Assembly: GCA_030652475.1 (NCBI GenBank)
Contig: JAUSAO010000105.1
Location: 1-64,000 of the forward strand
DNA from: Gallionella sp.
GTDB lineage: Bacteria; Pseudomonadota; Gammaproteobacteria; Burkholderiales; Gallionellaceae
Length of the DNA: 64,000 nt
Direction: 5' to 3'
The notes below the pieces were generated by a model that saw only the letters and a list, made by a program, of their open reading frames with translations, did no database searches and was not told the origin of the DNA. Shown here in pieces: positions 1 to 6,639 of the stretch (position 1 is its first letter; each line of letters starts with the position of its first letter). A program made the position numbers and the translations under genes.

Positions 1-270
1 GTTGGCTATCACGTGGTGTGGAACGTGACCCCCGCATTGCATACCCCCCTCATGGCCGTAACCAATGCGATTTCAGGAATTATCATTGTTGGCGCTTTGC
101 TGCAAACCGAAGTAATCAATGGTGAAGAAATCACATTAACCAGCATGATTGGCGCGCTTGCCGTCTTCCTGGCCTCGATAAACATTTTTGGTGGGTTTAT
201 GGTGACCCGCCGCATGCTTGAAATGTTTAAAAAGAAGGCTCCTAAAAACGAAGCCGCTGGCACAAAGTAA
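1..270 (+). CDS. pntAB: NAD(P) transhydrogenase subunit alpha, part 2 (5' end outside window)
   Basis: This is the C-terminal end of the small membrane alpha-2 subunit of the proton-translocating transhydrogenase, which moves hydride from NADH to NADP+ using the proton gradient. The frame is open from base 1 ([18 protein letters not shown]), matching the family's conserved [12 protein letters not shown] stretch, so the GTG at 13 is internal and the true start lies upstream. Three hydrophobic helices follow, then a basic tail with several lysines. pntB starts 12 bases after the stop, as in the usual pntAA-pntAB-pntB operon. The sequence shows family membership clearly; only the N-terminus is missing. 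Confidence 0.9.
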   Translation, partial: VGYHVVWNVTPALHTPLMAVTNAISGIIIVGALLQTEVINGEEITLTSMIGALAVFLASINIFGGFMVTRRMLEMFKKKAPKNEAAGTK

Positions 271-282
271 GAGAACCCCATC

Positions 283-1650
283 ATGTCTAATATCACAGCG
301 ATTTCTTATCTGATTTCTTCGGTACTTTTTATCCTCGCCTTGCGGGGTTTATCGTCACCGACCACCTCCCGTCAAGGTAACGTATATGGAATGATCGGCA
401 TGCTGCTCGCCGTCATCACCACATTCTTGATTCCCACATTTAAGCCCGTCTACTGGCTAATTGGCATTGCCATTGTTGCTGGCGCAATCATCGGTTCGAT
501 TGCCGCTAAACGCGTGCAAATGACCAAGATGCCTGAGCTGGTTGCCTTAATGCACTCCTTCGTTGGTCTATCCGCGGTACTGATCGCCATTGCGGCAGTA
601 ATCAATCCGGCACAAGATCACTCGGGCGCGCAGAAGATCGAGCTCTTTATTGGCGCCTTCATTGGTGCGATTACCTTTACTGCCTCGATCATTGCTTTCG
701 GTAAGTTGTCCGGTAAAGTCAGCGGTAAGCCAGTAACGTTCTCTGGCCAGCACATGCTGAACCTGATTCTTGCCATATTGATGGTTGCCGCTGGAGTGGT
801 GTATTTCTTAACCGACAGCCATGCAGCCTTCCTGGCCATGTGCGCAGTTGCCTTGGTACTCGGCGTGACCTTGATCATCCCCATTGGTGGTGCCGATATG
901 CCAGTGGTGGTATCGATGCTCAATAGCTATTCTGGCTGGGCGGCGGCAGGTATTGGCTTTACGCTCAATAACCCAGTATTGATTATTGCTGGCGCCTGCG
1001 TTGGCTCTTCGGGTGCAATTCTGTCTTACATCATGTGTAAGGCAATGAACCGTTCAATCGTCGCAGTGTTGCTCGGCGGCTTTGGCGCTGAAGCAGCCGC
1101 TGGTGGTGACGATGATGGCGCTCCCAAGAACTATAAATCGGGCTCAGCTGAGGATGCGGCATTCTTGATGACCAACGCCGATACCGTGATCATTGTTCCA
1201 GGCTACGGTTTAGCAGTTGCGCGCGCGCAGCATGCGCTCAAAGAGTTAACCGAGAAATTAACGCACCACGGCGTAACAGTGAAGTATGCAATCCACCCAG
1301 TTGCCGGACGGATGCCTGGCCACATGAACGTCTTGCTGGCCGAAGCCGAAGTGCCCTACGACCAAGTGTTTGAAATGGAAGACATCAACAGCGACTTCGG
1401 TCAGGCTGATGTGGTTCTGGTTCTAGGCGCCAACGACGTGGTGAATCCTGCAGCGCGCACACCTGGTAGCCCAATCTTTGGTATGCCGATTCTGGAAGCG
1501 TTTAAAGCCAAAACCATCATTGTCAACAAGCGCTCGATGGCTGCTGGTTACGCTGGCTTAGATAACGAACTCTTCTACATGGATAAAACCATGATGGTCT
1601 TCGGTGATGCGAAGAAGGTCATTGAAGACATGGTCAAGGCTGTTGAATAA
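283..1650 (+). CDS. pntB: NAD(P) transhydrogenase subunit beta
   Basis: Inner-membrane beta subunit of transhydrogenase, 455 aa, the normal family length. The first 270 or so residues are a set of hydrophobic helices forming the proton channel domain. The C-terminal third is the NADP(H)-binding domain III, with the GYGLAVARAQ nucleotide loop, the HPVAGRMPGHMNVLLAEA segment and the GANDVVNPAA motif. It is co-transcribed with the alpha-2 subunit 12 bp upstream and would supply NADPH, for example to carbon fixation. The transcript would originally have ended in the hairpin at 1669-1679/3124-3134, now interrupted by an insertion sequence. Confidence 0.95.
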   Translation: MSNITAISYLISSVLFILALRGLSSPTTSRQGNVYGMIGMLLAVITTFLIPTFKPVYWLIGIAIVAGAIIGSIAAKRVQMTKMPELVALMHSFVGLSAVLIAIAAVINPAQDHSGAQKIELFIGAFIGAITFTASIIAFGKLSGKVSGKPVTFSGQHMLNLILAILMVAAGVVYFLTDSHAAFLAMCAVALVLGVTLIIPIGGADMPVVVSMLNSYSGWAAAGIGFTLNNPVLIIAGACVGSSGAILSYIMCKAMNRSIVAVLLGGFGAEAAAGGDDDGAPKNYKSGSAEDAAFLMTNADTVIIVPGYGLAVARAQHALKELTEKLTHHGVTVKYAIHPVAGRMPGHMNVLLAEAEVPYDQVFEMEDINSDFGQADVVLVLGANDVVNPAARTPGSPIFGMPILEAFKAKTIIVNKRSMAAGYAGLDNELFYMDKTMMVFGDAKKVIEDMVKAVE

Positions 1651-1736
1651 GCGGTCTTACTGTTGAATAAAAAGCCACCTTCGTGAACTGACCCCCAAAA
1701 GTTGGACGTTATGTCCAGCCAAGGGGGTTTTGTTTT

Positions 1737-2249
1737 ATGAGCAAGTACAGCAAGCAGTTCAAGCTAAAGGTAGTTAAAGAGTTTCTAAAGTCAGGCGGTC
1801 TTAAGCGGGTAAGTCACTTATTTGAGATTAGTCACTCAGATGTCCGCAAATGGGCTTTAGCCTATCAAGCACATGGCCATAGTGGCCTTAATCCCAGCCA
1901 CCAACGCCACTCCCCGCAGTTCAAAGTCCAAGTTCTCCAATATATGGCACAGCATCAGATATCAGCTAGGCCGGCTGCCGCCCACTTTGGGATTGGTAGC
2001 ATGACTACGATTTTGCAATGGCAAAAACTCTACAATGAAGGCGGTATTACAGCCCTTGCCAATCGACAGAGAGGACAACCGCCTATGTCCCAATTTAATA
2101 TCAAAGCATTACTCAAAAAGCCTATCTCGGAGCTCACGCCGGCAGAGTTGCGAAGACGTTTGGAGTATGCCGAAGCACAGGCTGCCTACCTAAAAAAGTT
2201 AGAAGCCTTAGCTCAGAGCAAAGCAACAAAAGAGAACAAGCCCAAGTAA
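1737..2249 (+). CDS. IS3-family transposase OrfA (helix-turn-helix protein)
   Basis: A 170-aa DNA-binding protein of the IS element. The N-terminal half reads as two helix-turn-helix units (KFKLKVVKEFLKSGGLKRVSHLFEIS-type, then QFKVQVLQYMAQHQISARPAAAHFGIGSM-type), each ending in a recognition helix followed by a conserved W(A/Q) stretch, as in IS150 InsJ-like OrfA. The C-terminal helix (ELRRRLEYAEAQAAYLKKLEAL) looks like the leucine-zipper dimerisation segment. The slippery heptamer lies in that helix, so some ribosomes would shift to -1 and make the OrfAB transposase. The ATG lies just inside the left inverted repeat. Confidence 0.92.
   Translation: MSKYSKQFKLKVVKEFLKSGGLKRVSHLFEISHSDVRKWALAYQAHGHSGLNPSHQRHSPQFKVQVLQYMAQHQISARPAAAHFGIGSMTTILQWQKLYNEGGITALANRQRGQPPMSQFNIKALLKKPISELTPAELRRRLEYAEAQAAYLKKLEALAQSKATKENKPK
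2192..2198 (+). promoter_or_regulatory. Programmed -1 frameshift site A_AAA_AAG of the IS transposase
   Basis: In orfA the codons read CTA AAA AAG, giving the heptamer A_AAA_AAG in the correct phase. After a -1 slip the frame stays open from 2198 through the annotated orfB start at 2303 and on to 3088, which would give one OrfAB fusion. IS3-family elements are known to use this mechanism. Confidence 0.8.
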
Positions 2250-2302
2250 TTACTGAGCTAAGGCCGCATTACCGTTTACTAGACTTACTACTCATCGCCA
2301 AG

Positions 2303-3088
2303 ATGGCTAAAAGCGTTTACTACTACTGGCGGGCAGCTAGTAGTAAAGCTGATCCTTATCAGGGGGCTAAAGAGCATATCACCCAGATCTTTAATGCCCA
2401 TCGGGGTCGCTATGGCTATCGGCGGGTGCATTTAGAGCTGCGTAATCAACATCAATATTTAAACCGCAAGACAGTACAAAGGCTGATGGGCCAACTAGGA
2501 CTGAAGTCCCTTGTGAGGCCCAAGCGCTATCAGTCTTATAAGGGGTCTGTGGGCAAGGCAGCTCCCAACTTACTAGAGCGCAACTTTATAGCTAAAGCAC
2601 CCAATCAAAAGTGGGTTACCGATGTGACTGAGTTCAATATCAAAGGCGTGCGAGTTTATCTTTCGCCCATCTTAGATCTATACAACCAAGAGATCATCTC
2701 CTATGAGATTGCTGATCGGCCACAGATTAGCTCAGTAATGCAGATGCTAAAGAGCGCCTTCAAACGACTCAAGAATGAAGACAGGCCAGTATTACACTCA
2801 GACCAAGGCTGGCAATACCAAATGGGGCTTTATCAACAGGCCTTGCACAAGCAGGGCATTACTCAAAGTATGTCTAGAAAAGGGAACTGCTTAGACAACG
2901 CAGTTATGGAAAACTGGTTCGGGATTATGAAAACAGAGTTCTTCTATCGGAGAAGGTTTGAAAGTATCGAATCATTTAAAGCAGAACTAAAGGAATACAT
3001 CCACTACTACAACCATGATCGAATTAAACAAAAACTAAAGGGATTGAGCCCAGTAAATTACCGAACCCAATCCCTCGTGCTAACCTAA
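2303..3088 (+). CDS. IS3-family transposase OrfB (DDE integrase domain)
   Basis: Catalytic part of the transposase. A HTH_21-like N-terminus (RGRYGYRRVHLEL) is followed by an rve integrase core with the DDE residues in WVTDVTEF (about residue 107), LHSDQGWQYQ (about 167) and DNAVMENWFGIMKTE (E about 203), then the typical YIHYYNHDRIKQKLKGLSP end. It is in the -1 frame relative to orfA and probably works mainly as the frameshifted OrfAB product; the ATG at 2303 has no obvious ribosome site. The gene is intact. Confidence 0.93.
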   Translation: MAKSVYYYWRAASSKADPYQGAKEHITQIFNAHRGRYGYRRVHLELRNQHQYLNRKTVQRLMGQLGLKSLVRPKRYQSYKGSVGKAAPNLLERNFIAKAPNQKWVTDVTEFNIKGVRVYLSPILDLYNQEIISYEIADRPQISSVMQMLKSAFKRLKNEDRPVLHSDQGWQYQMGLYQQALHKQGITQSMSRKGNCLDNAVMENWFGIMKTEFFYRRRFESIESFKAELKEYIHYYNHDRIKQKLKGLSPVNYRTQSLVLT

Positions 3089-3284
3089 CTAAACTGTCCA
3101 ACTTTTGGGGGTCAGTTCATTCGGGTGGCTTTTTCTTTTGGCTATTTGAAATGTCATGGTCACTGCTTGGAACAATGCGGAACTGAATGGACGTTTCAAG
3201 TGGGGATGATCTACGCTGGGTGAGACTCATGGACCGCGAGCGTCTCGAAACGCGACAGTTTGTCGGGTAAGCCGACAATCATGA

Positions 3285-3962
3285 TTAATCAAACTTCTTT
3301 AAATAATCATCAAGCTCTCGACAAAAAATGCAGTAGTCGCAAAACGAACTTGACCAAGCGGTAAGATCAGTATTGGAGACTTGATGGCTACCAAAGCCAT
3401 CGATAACCATGAAGTGAGCACAATCATCTATAGCATTAATAAGGCTTACATGCTTCGGCTCCAAATATATGAGTTGCCCTAATACCCTTCCAATTGCAAC
3501 TCTACTTCTTCGATTGTGATATTCAAAGTATTGAATCCAATTTGCTGCAACACCAGGATAACCTATGCGCAATGGTGCCTCTGAGTAGGGGTGAATTTTT
3601 GCAAATGCTAAGCTAACGTCTTCGACGTTCAAGTTTTTCAATGTGAGAGCAACACCGGAAGCCTTGCTTATTTCCGACAATTGCCCAAGGCAAGATCCAG
3701 TTATCGAATTGGAATGCCTCCCAACATATGGCCAGATAGTTTTTCTATCTGATACTGCTTTGAGATGAACTACAAAGAAATAAAAAATAAAACTAGCTAA
3801 AACTGAAATCAAAATTGCATCGAAAACTACACCAAAATCATAAATCAGCTGACTTGATGCAGGAATAGAATTTAATAAAATAACCTTAATTCCAAGGATT
3901 ACCAACGCTATCAAGGCAATTAAATTAGCTTCTATGGGACATGTTTTCAAATACTTCAACAT
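3285..3962 (-). CDS. Unknown protein with two N-terminal membrane helices
   Basis: A 225-aa protein not recognised as a known family. It has two hydrophobic segments (about residues 13-30 and 42-66) with a short loop, then a soluble and probably cytoplasmic domain of about 155 residues rich in aromatic residues and containing a basic patch (EYHNRRSRVAIGR). It is the last gene of a four-gene minus-strand operon and starts one base after the stop of the HEPN-like gene, so the two are probably translationally coupled. A pair made of a HEPN-like helical protein and a 2-TM protein recalls membrane-effector arrangements in defence loci, but that is inference. The codons are AT-richer than those of the core genes further right. 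Confidence 0.7.
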   Translation of the reverse strand: MLKYLKTCPIEANLIALIALVILGIKVILLNSIPASSQLIYDFGVVFDAILISVLASFIFYFFVVHLKAVSDRKTIWPYVGRHSNSITGSCLGQLSEISKASGVALTLKNLNVEDVSLAFAKIHPYSEAPLRIGYPGVAANWIQYFEYHNRRSRVAIGRVLGQLIYLEPKHVSLINAIDDCAHFMVIDGFGSHQVSNTDLTAWSSSFCDYCIFCRELDDYLKKFD

Positions 3963-3963
3963 A

Positions 3964-4662
3964 TCAACCCCTTAACCGATCTTTAAAAGGTAAAAGATTG
4001 CTAGAAATCCCCATTTGCGATTCAAATTTCTCCACAAATTCAATCGAATTATTTAGAGCCCACAATAAGGTTTTATGACTAGACCACGCTCTTGGAAATA
4101 AAGGTGTTTCCGTTGGATAAAACGAACTGCCAATTGCTTTACCAGATATAGCTACAGAAATTTTTCGATGCTCTACTTGCTCATCAGACCACTCTGGTCT
4201 GTAATGAACTAAACCATTTCTGAGTTTAATTAGCGCATCAATATCTTGATAAGGTCGACCGCCTTTTTCTAAGGCAGGTTTATTTGCAAGGAATAATGCC
4301 AAGTCATACTTCTCAACAGTTGGCTTTTTTTCGTACAACTCCCACAGCTTAGCAACAACATCAATTCGTAAATCGGGGAATATAACGTCTTTATATAGAA
4401 CAAATAGCTCGTTAGCGTAAGCCTCCAAAGCGGCTACCAAGGAAAATATCGTAGCAATAGAAAAAGACTGTATTTCCTCAAAGAAATCCCCAAACACTTC
4501 ACCAACATGGTCAGTCTCTAACTGGCCAACTTTTCTTGAAAAAGATGCTGCAGATAAAAAATGTGTAATTGATAGACTTGAAATAACTCTTGATTGAATT
4601 GAGTCAACTGCAGAAACAGCCTCCAAAGATGACACAGAAACATTGGCATCGGTCACAGACAT
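3964..4662 (-). CDS. HEPN-like protein with an R-x4-H motif
   Basis: A mostly helical protein of 232 aa. The segment LIKLRNGLVHYRPEW (R148...H153) matches the R-x4-6-H signature of HEPN nucleases, preceded by helices with acidic residues (SLVAALEAYANELFVLY, E80), as in RiboL-PSP-HEPN or Swt1-like families. HEPN proteins are commonly RNases or tRNA nucleotidylyltransferase targets in toxin-antitoxin and abortive-infection systems; others are only structural. No MNT-type nucleotidyltransferase partner is seen nearby. It lies between a 55-aa membrane protein gene (15 bp upstream) and a 2-TM protein gene (1 bp downstream). Family membership is moderately supported; the role is unknown. Confidence 0.6.
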   Translation of the reverse strand: MSVTDANVSVSSLEAVSAVDSIQSRVISSLSITHFLSAASFSRKVGQLETDHVGEVFGDFFEEIQSFSIATIFSLVAALEAYANELFVLYKDVIFPDLRIDVVAKLWELYEKKPTVEKYDLALFLANKPALEKGGRPYQDIDALIKLRNGLVHYRPEWSDEQVEHRKISVAISGKAIGSSFYPTETPLFPRAWSSHKTLLWALNNSIEFVEKFESQMGISSNLLPFKDRLRG

Positions 4663-4677
4663 GGCTCCAAGAAAAAA

Positions 4678-4845
4678 TCAACCATTCTTCGACGAATTCT
4701 TATAAAGCAATACCAACCCAGTTATTGGGGCAAAGAAGAATCCCATAAAGAACCAAAGCCAAGCATTGCGTTTGGTTGTTTGCGCCCAATAAGCACAGAA
4801 GATCCCAAACAAGAAAAAACTTATTCCAGAGTATTCATTCATCAT
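4678..4845 (-). CDS. Small two-helix membrane protein (55 aa)
   Basis: A short reading frame fills the space between the secreted-protein gene and the HEPN-like gene. Its ATG (4845-4843) overlaps the upstream TGA in an ATGA, the classical coupling signal, and it ends 15 bp before the next start. The product has two hydrophobic stretches (ISFFLFGIFCAYWA and WLWFFMGFFFAPITGLVLLY) joined by QTTKRNA, so it should be a hairpin membrane protein with a short basic loop. The tight spacing on both sides is the main argument that it is real. The function is unknown; the loop-and-helix plan resembles small phage-superinfection or toxin peptides as well as small housekeeping membrane proteins. Confidence 0.65.
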   Translation of the reverse strand: MMNEYSGISFFLFGIFCAYWAQTTKRNAWLWFFMGFFFAPITGLVLLYKNSSKNG

Positions 4846-5216
4846 AGTAATTTGCAGGCTCCAAAAGCAATTCCACCACGACCGTTGTTCTCAACAAACT
4901 TCATATCTGGAAATGGCTGAATGTCGTACTGACTTCTAAATAGGTAGAATTTCCTGTATCCCACATGCTTATCCACTTCTACCCGATCAATATCGTAGGA
5001 ATCACAAGTGACTTTGTTGTCATTAGGTTTGATACTGCATCTATCGACTTTGGGCTTATCTGAATCGTGGATTCTGGCTGAAAACCTGTATTTTTCCATT
5101 TGAGCTGGCTGATAGGCATTCTCAAAATCTAGCTTCCTTGTAACAGTACAGTCATAGCTGACAGCATTGGCTAGTCCAGCCGCTAGGAGCAATCCCAGGA
5201 ATGCAGCGTATTTCAT
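4842..5216 (-). CDS. Secreted or periplasmic protein of unknown function
   Basis: A 124-aa protein with a clear Sec signal peptide (MKYAAFLGLLLAAGLANA, cleavage after ANA) and a mature part of about 106 residues containing four cysteines (SYDCTVTRK, VDRCSIKPNDNKVTCDSYD, FGACKLL), enough for two periplasmic disulphides. It is the first gene of the four-gene minus-strand operon. The 190-bp AT-rich gap upstream to the divergent VbhA-like gene should hold its promoter. I do not recognise the family. Confidence 0.7.
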   Translation of the reverse strand: MKYAAFLGLLLAAGLANAVSYDCTVTRKLDFENAYQPAQMEKYRFSARIHDSDKPKVDRCSIKPNDNKVTCDSYDIDRVEVDKHVGYRKFYLFRSQYDIQPFPDMKFVENNGRGGIAFGACKLL

Positions 5217-5404
5217 TAAAAGCCTTTGGCAATGGAAGTATTGATTTCAGTTTAGTTATAGGGGTGATAACTGTCTAGCCCTAATTGGGAGGCATAGACA
5301 CCCCCTAAATAGTCCTGCAAGCCCTTGAAATATCAGGGGTTTATAAGGGTATTATTGAGCAGAATTCTCTAGGAAAATAGGTCTAAAGCTACTAAAATGT
5401 AGGC

Positions 5405-5602
5405 ATGCCAACTAAGTTTGCCACCCAATCTCAAGCCCGCCAATACAACGTTTCCAATGCTGTGGCATCTGCTCGGATTGAAGGTATTGTTCCAACTAAG
5501 CAGTTAGAGCAAAACCTTACTGATTACGTTGCTGGCAAAAAGAGTATTGCGCAATTGATAGAAGAAACCAAACAGCGTTATGCTAAAAATCCACTAAATT
5601 AA
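5405..5602 (+). CDS. VbhA-like antitoxin
   Basis: A 65-aa helical protein with the pattern of the VbhA antitoxin family: SNAVASARIEGIVPT, then a second helix and a C-terminal VAGKKSIAQLIEETKQRY. The stretch SARIEG fits the [S/T]xxxE[G/N] inhibitory motif by which class I antitoxins block Fic AMP-transferases. No Fic protein (HPFxxGNG) follows; instead a zeta-like P-loop kinase starts at the stop codon (TAATG overlap at 5602). It probably neutralises or regulates that kinase. The family call is good; the partner is unusual. Confidence 0.75.
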   Translation: MPTKFATQSQARQYNVSNAVASARIEGIVPTKQLEQNLTDYVAGKKSIAQLIEETKQRYAKNPLN

Positions 5603-6117
5603 TGCCTGTAATGAATAAGAAAATAATCATTATTGCTGGGCCCAATGGAGCTGGAAAAACTACCTTTGCCAAGAACTTCTTACCGCAAGAAGCACATACA
5701 TCACGCTTTATCAATGCGGATCTTATTGCCGCTGGCCTAGCGCCCTTTAACCCTGAGTCTGTTTCGTTCAAAGCTGCTCGGTTGATGTTAAATGAATTGG
5801 ATGAACACACTAAAGCTAGCGAGAGTTTTGCATTTGAAACAACCCTATCTGGAACTCACTATCTTCAACGCATTCATGAATGGAAAGATTTGGGCTATGA
5901 CATCAAACTCTGGTTTATTGCTCTAAGCTCCCCTGAATTAGCTATTTCTCGCGTAGCTGAGCGGGTGGCACAGGGAGGCCACAATATTCCCGAAGAGGTG
6001 GTTCGCAGGCGCTACAAGGCAGGACTAGAAAATCTCTCAAAATATCAAAAAGTTGTAAAATCATGGGTATTGTTAAATGGCGATAAAACTCCACCGGAGC
6101 AAATTGATCAAGGTTAA
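5602..6117 (+). CDS. Zeta-toxin-like P-loop kinase
   Basis: A 171-aa P-loop protein: Walker A AGPNGAGKTTFAKNF near the N-terminus, FINADLIAAGLAPF with the conserved aspartate, ESFAFETTLSG, and an R-rich EEVVRRRYKAGLENL near the end. This is the layout of zeta-like kinases, which in other systems phosphorylate UDP-GlcNAc and poison cell-wall synthesis. It is shorter than epsilon/zeta toxins (about 270 aa) and belongs with the compact ~190-aa relatives. The start overlaps the VbhA-like antitoxin stop (TAATG), and a 65-aa gene follows after 2 bp. The function as a toxin is inferred. Confidence 0.75.
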   Translation: MPVMNKKIIIIAGPNGAGKTTFAKNFLPQEAHTSRFINADLIAAGLAPFNPESVSFKAARLMLNELDEHTKASESFAFETTLSGTHYLQRIHEWKDLGYDIKLWFIALSSPELAISRVAERVAQGGHNIPEEVVRRRYKAGLENLSKYQKVVKSWVLLNGDKTPPEQIDQG

Positions 6118-6119
6118 CC

Positions 6120-6317
6120 ATGACTACTCCAAACAAAGACATTCGTAACTCCCCAGATCCCGACATTGCAGGCTCCTACTACGCCATGCAACGTGCTGGC
6201 CAAGCGGCAATTGACTTAGCAATTCAAACGAACACTGCAATCGTCACCATGATTGATGGAAAGATCGTTAGAATCCCAGCCGCAGAACTGATGAAAAAGC
6301 GCCAACTAACAGCGTAG
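6120..6317 (+). CDS. Small protein co-transcribed with the zeta-like kinase
   Basis: A 65-aa protein starting 2 bp after the kinase stop, so surely in the same operon. It reads as a helix (YYAMQRAGQAAIDLAIQTNTA) followed by two short strands (IVTMIDGKIVRIPA) and a basic helix end, a plan resembling small antitoxin-like or DNA-binding accessory proteins. No clear family. Its stop codon lies only 3 bp before the orphan tRNA 3' fragment, so it sits at the very edge of the accessory patch. Confidence 0.6.
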   Translation: MTTPNKDIRNSPDPDIAGSYYAMQRAGQAAIDLAIQTNTAIVTMIDGKIVRIPAAELMKKRQLTA

Positions 6318-6320
6318 GCA

Positions 6321-6356
6321 CCGTTGGTCGCGAGTTCGAATCTCGCCCGACCCACC
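6321..6356 (+). pseudogene. Orphan 3' end of a tRNA gene (tRNA-Lys-like)
   Basis: The stretch holds a complete T-arm and the 3' acceptor strand ending in CCGACCCACCA, but no D-arm, anticodon or 5' acceptor strand precedes it. The sequence fits the 3' half of a betaproteobacterial tRNA-Lys, whose 5' strand would begin GGGTCG. Such fragments are left where an integrative element has entered the 3' end of a tRNA gene, so the DNA to the left is likely an old island. Confidence 0.65.
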
Positions 6357-6384
6357 AAGAGTCATTGGTGTCCAGTTTCAACAA

Positions 6385-6460
6385 GCCGCTTTAGCTCAGT
6401 TGGTAGAGCAACCGCCTTGTAAGCGGTAGGTCATCAGTTCGAATCCGATAAGCGGCACCA
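6385..6460 (+). tRNA. tRNA-Thr (anticodon TGT)
   Basis: A 76-nt cloverleaf with encoded CCA: acceptor GCCGCTT/AAGCGGC, D-arm with AGCTCAGTTGGTAGAGC, anticodon arm CCGCC-TTGTAAG-CGG with TGT, and T-loop TTCGAAT. One A-C mismatch is visible in the T-stem, also present in the right att copy. The last 45 bases are the left attachment repeat of the integrative element to the right, so the 3' half now present may derive from that element. Confidence 0.95.
6416..6460 (+). repeat. attL: tRNA-Thr 3' half, direct repeat of 14168-14212
   Basis: These 45 bases (from CTTGTAAGCGG to the CCA) recur at 14168-14212 with two differences (A/G and T/C), which lie opposite each other as the outer pair of the T-stem. 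Beyond the CCA the similarity continues through the terminator hairpin (GGCTTGCAG...AGGCCTT) at both ends. Confidence 0.85.
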
Positions 6461-6468
6461 GTAAAATA

Positions 6469-6496
6469 AAGGCTTGCAGCGATGCAGGCCTTTTTT
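6469..6496 (+). terminator. Rho-independent terminator after tRNA-Thr
   Basis: A hairpin AAGGCTTGCA/TGCAGGCCTT with a GCGA loop is followed by six T. A diverged version lies after the right att repeat at about 14221-14246, suggesting the element carries its own copy. Confidence 0.8.
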
Positions 6497-6517
6497 ACGT
6501 CTGGCCAATCTTGCGCC

Positions 6518-6536
6518 ATGTCACCAATATGTCACC
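6518..6536 (+). promoter_or_regulatory. Paired ATGTCACC boxes near attL (candidate integrase arm site)
   Basis: ATGTCACC occurs at 6518-6525 and again at 6529-6536, an 11-bp period of about one helix turn. The same pair with the same period and strand is found at 14017-14035 beside the integrase start. Arm-type sites of tyrosine integrases or excisionase sites look like this. Confidence 0.55.
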
Positions 6537-6639
6537 GCACTTTTTCAATGCGGCCAGTTTTTCCGGCATCTTTCACCAAAAGAAAAACCGCCGGGCTATC
6601 CCTAGCGGCGGCGGTTTAGTTGTTGTGGAGTGTCACGAT

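Larger units (their letters stand above)
1684..3119 (+). mobile_element. IS3-family insertion sequence (IS150-like group)
   Basis: A complete element of 1436 bp. It has perfect 24-bp terminal inverted repeats at 1684-1707 (beginning TGAACTGACCCCC) and 3096-3119, and 4-bp TTCG target duplications on both sides. Inside are a two-frame transposase with orfA and, in the -1 frame, orfB carrying the DDE domain, and a slippery A_AAA_AAG at 2192-2198. All of this is standard for IS3-family elements of the IS150 type. Intact reading frames and perfect ends suggest recent and possibly still active insertion. Confidence 0.93.
1669..3134 (+). terminator. pntB rho-independent terminator, split by IS insertion in its UUCG loop
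   Basis: The left arm AAAAAGCCACC is at 1669-1679 and the right arm GGTGGCTTTTT at 3124-3134. Removing the IS and one copy of its 4-bp TTCG duplication (1680-1683 and 3120-3123) restores an 11-bp perfect stem closed by C(UUCG)G, an extra-stable tetraloop, running into a T-tract. The hairpin cannot form normally with 1.4 kb in its loop, so pntB transcripts probably read into the IS, or the IS end supplies termination. Confidence 0.85.
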
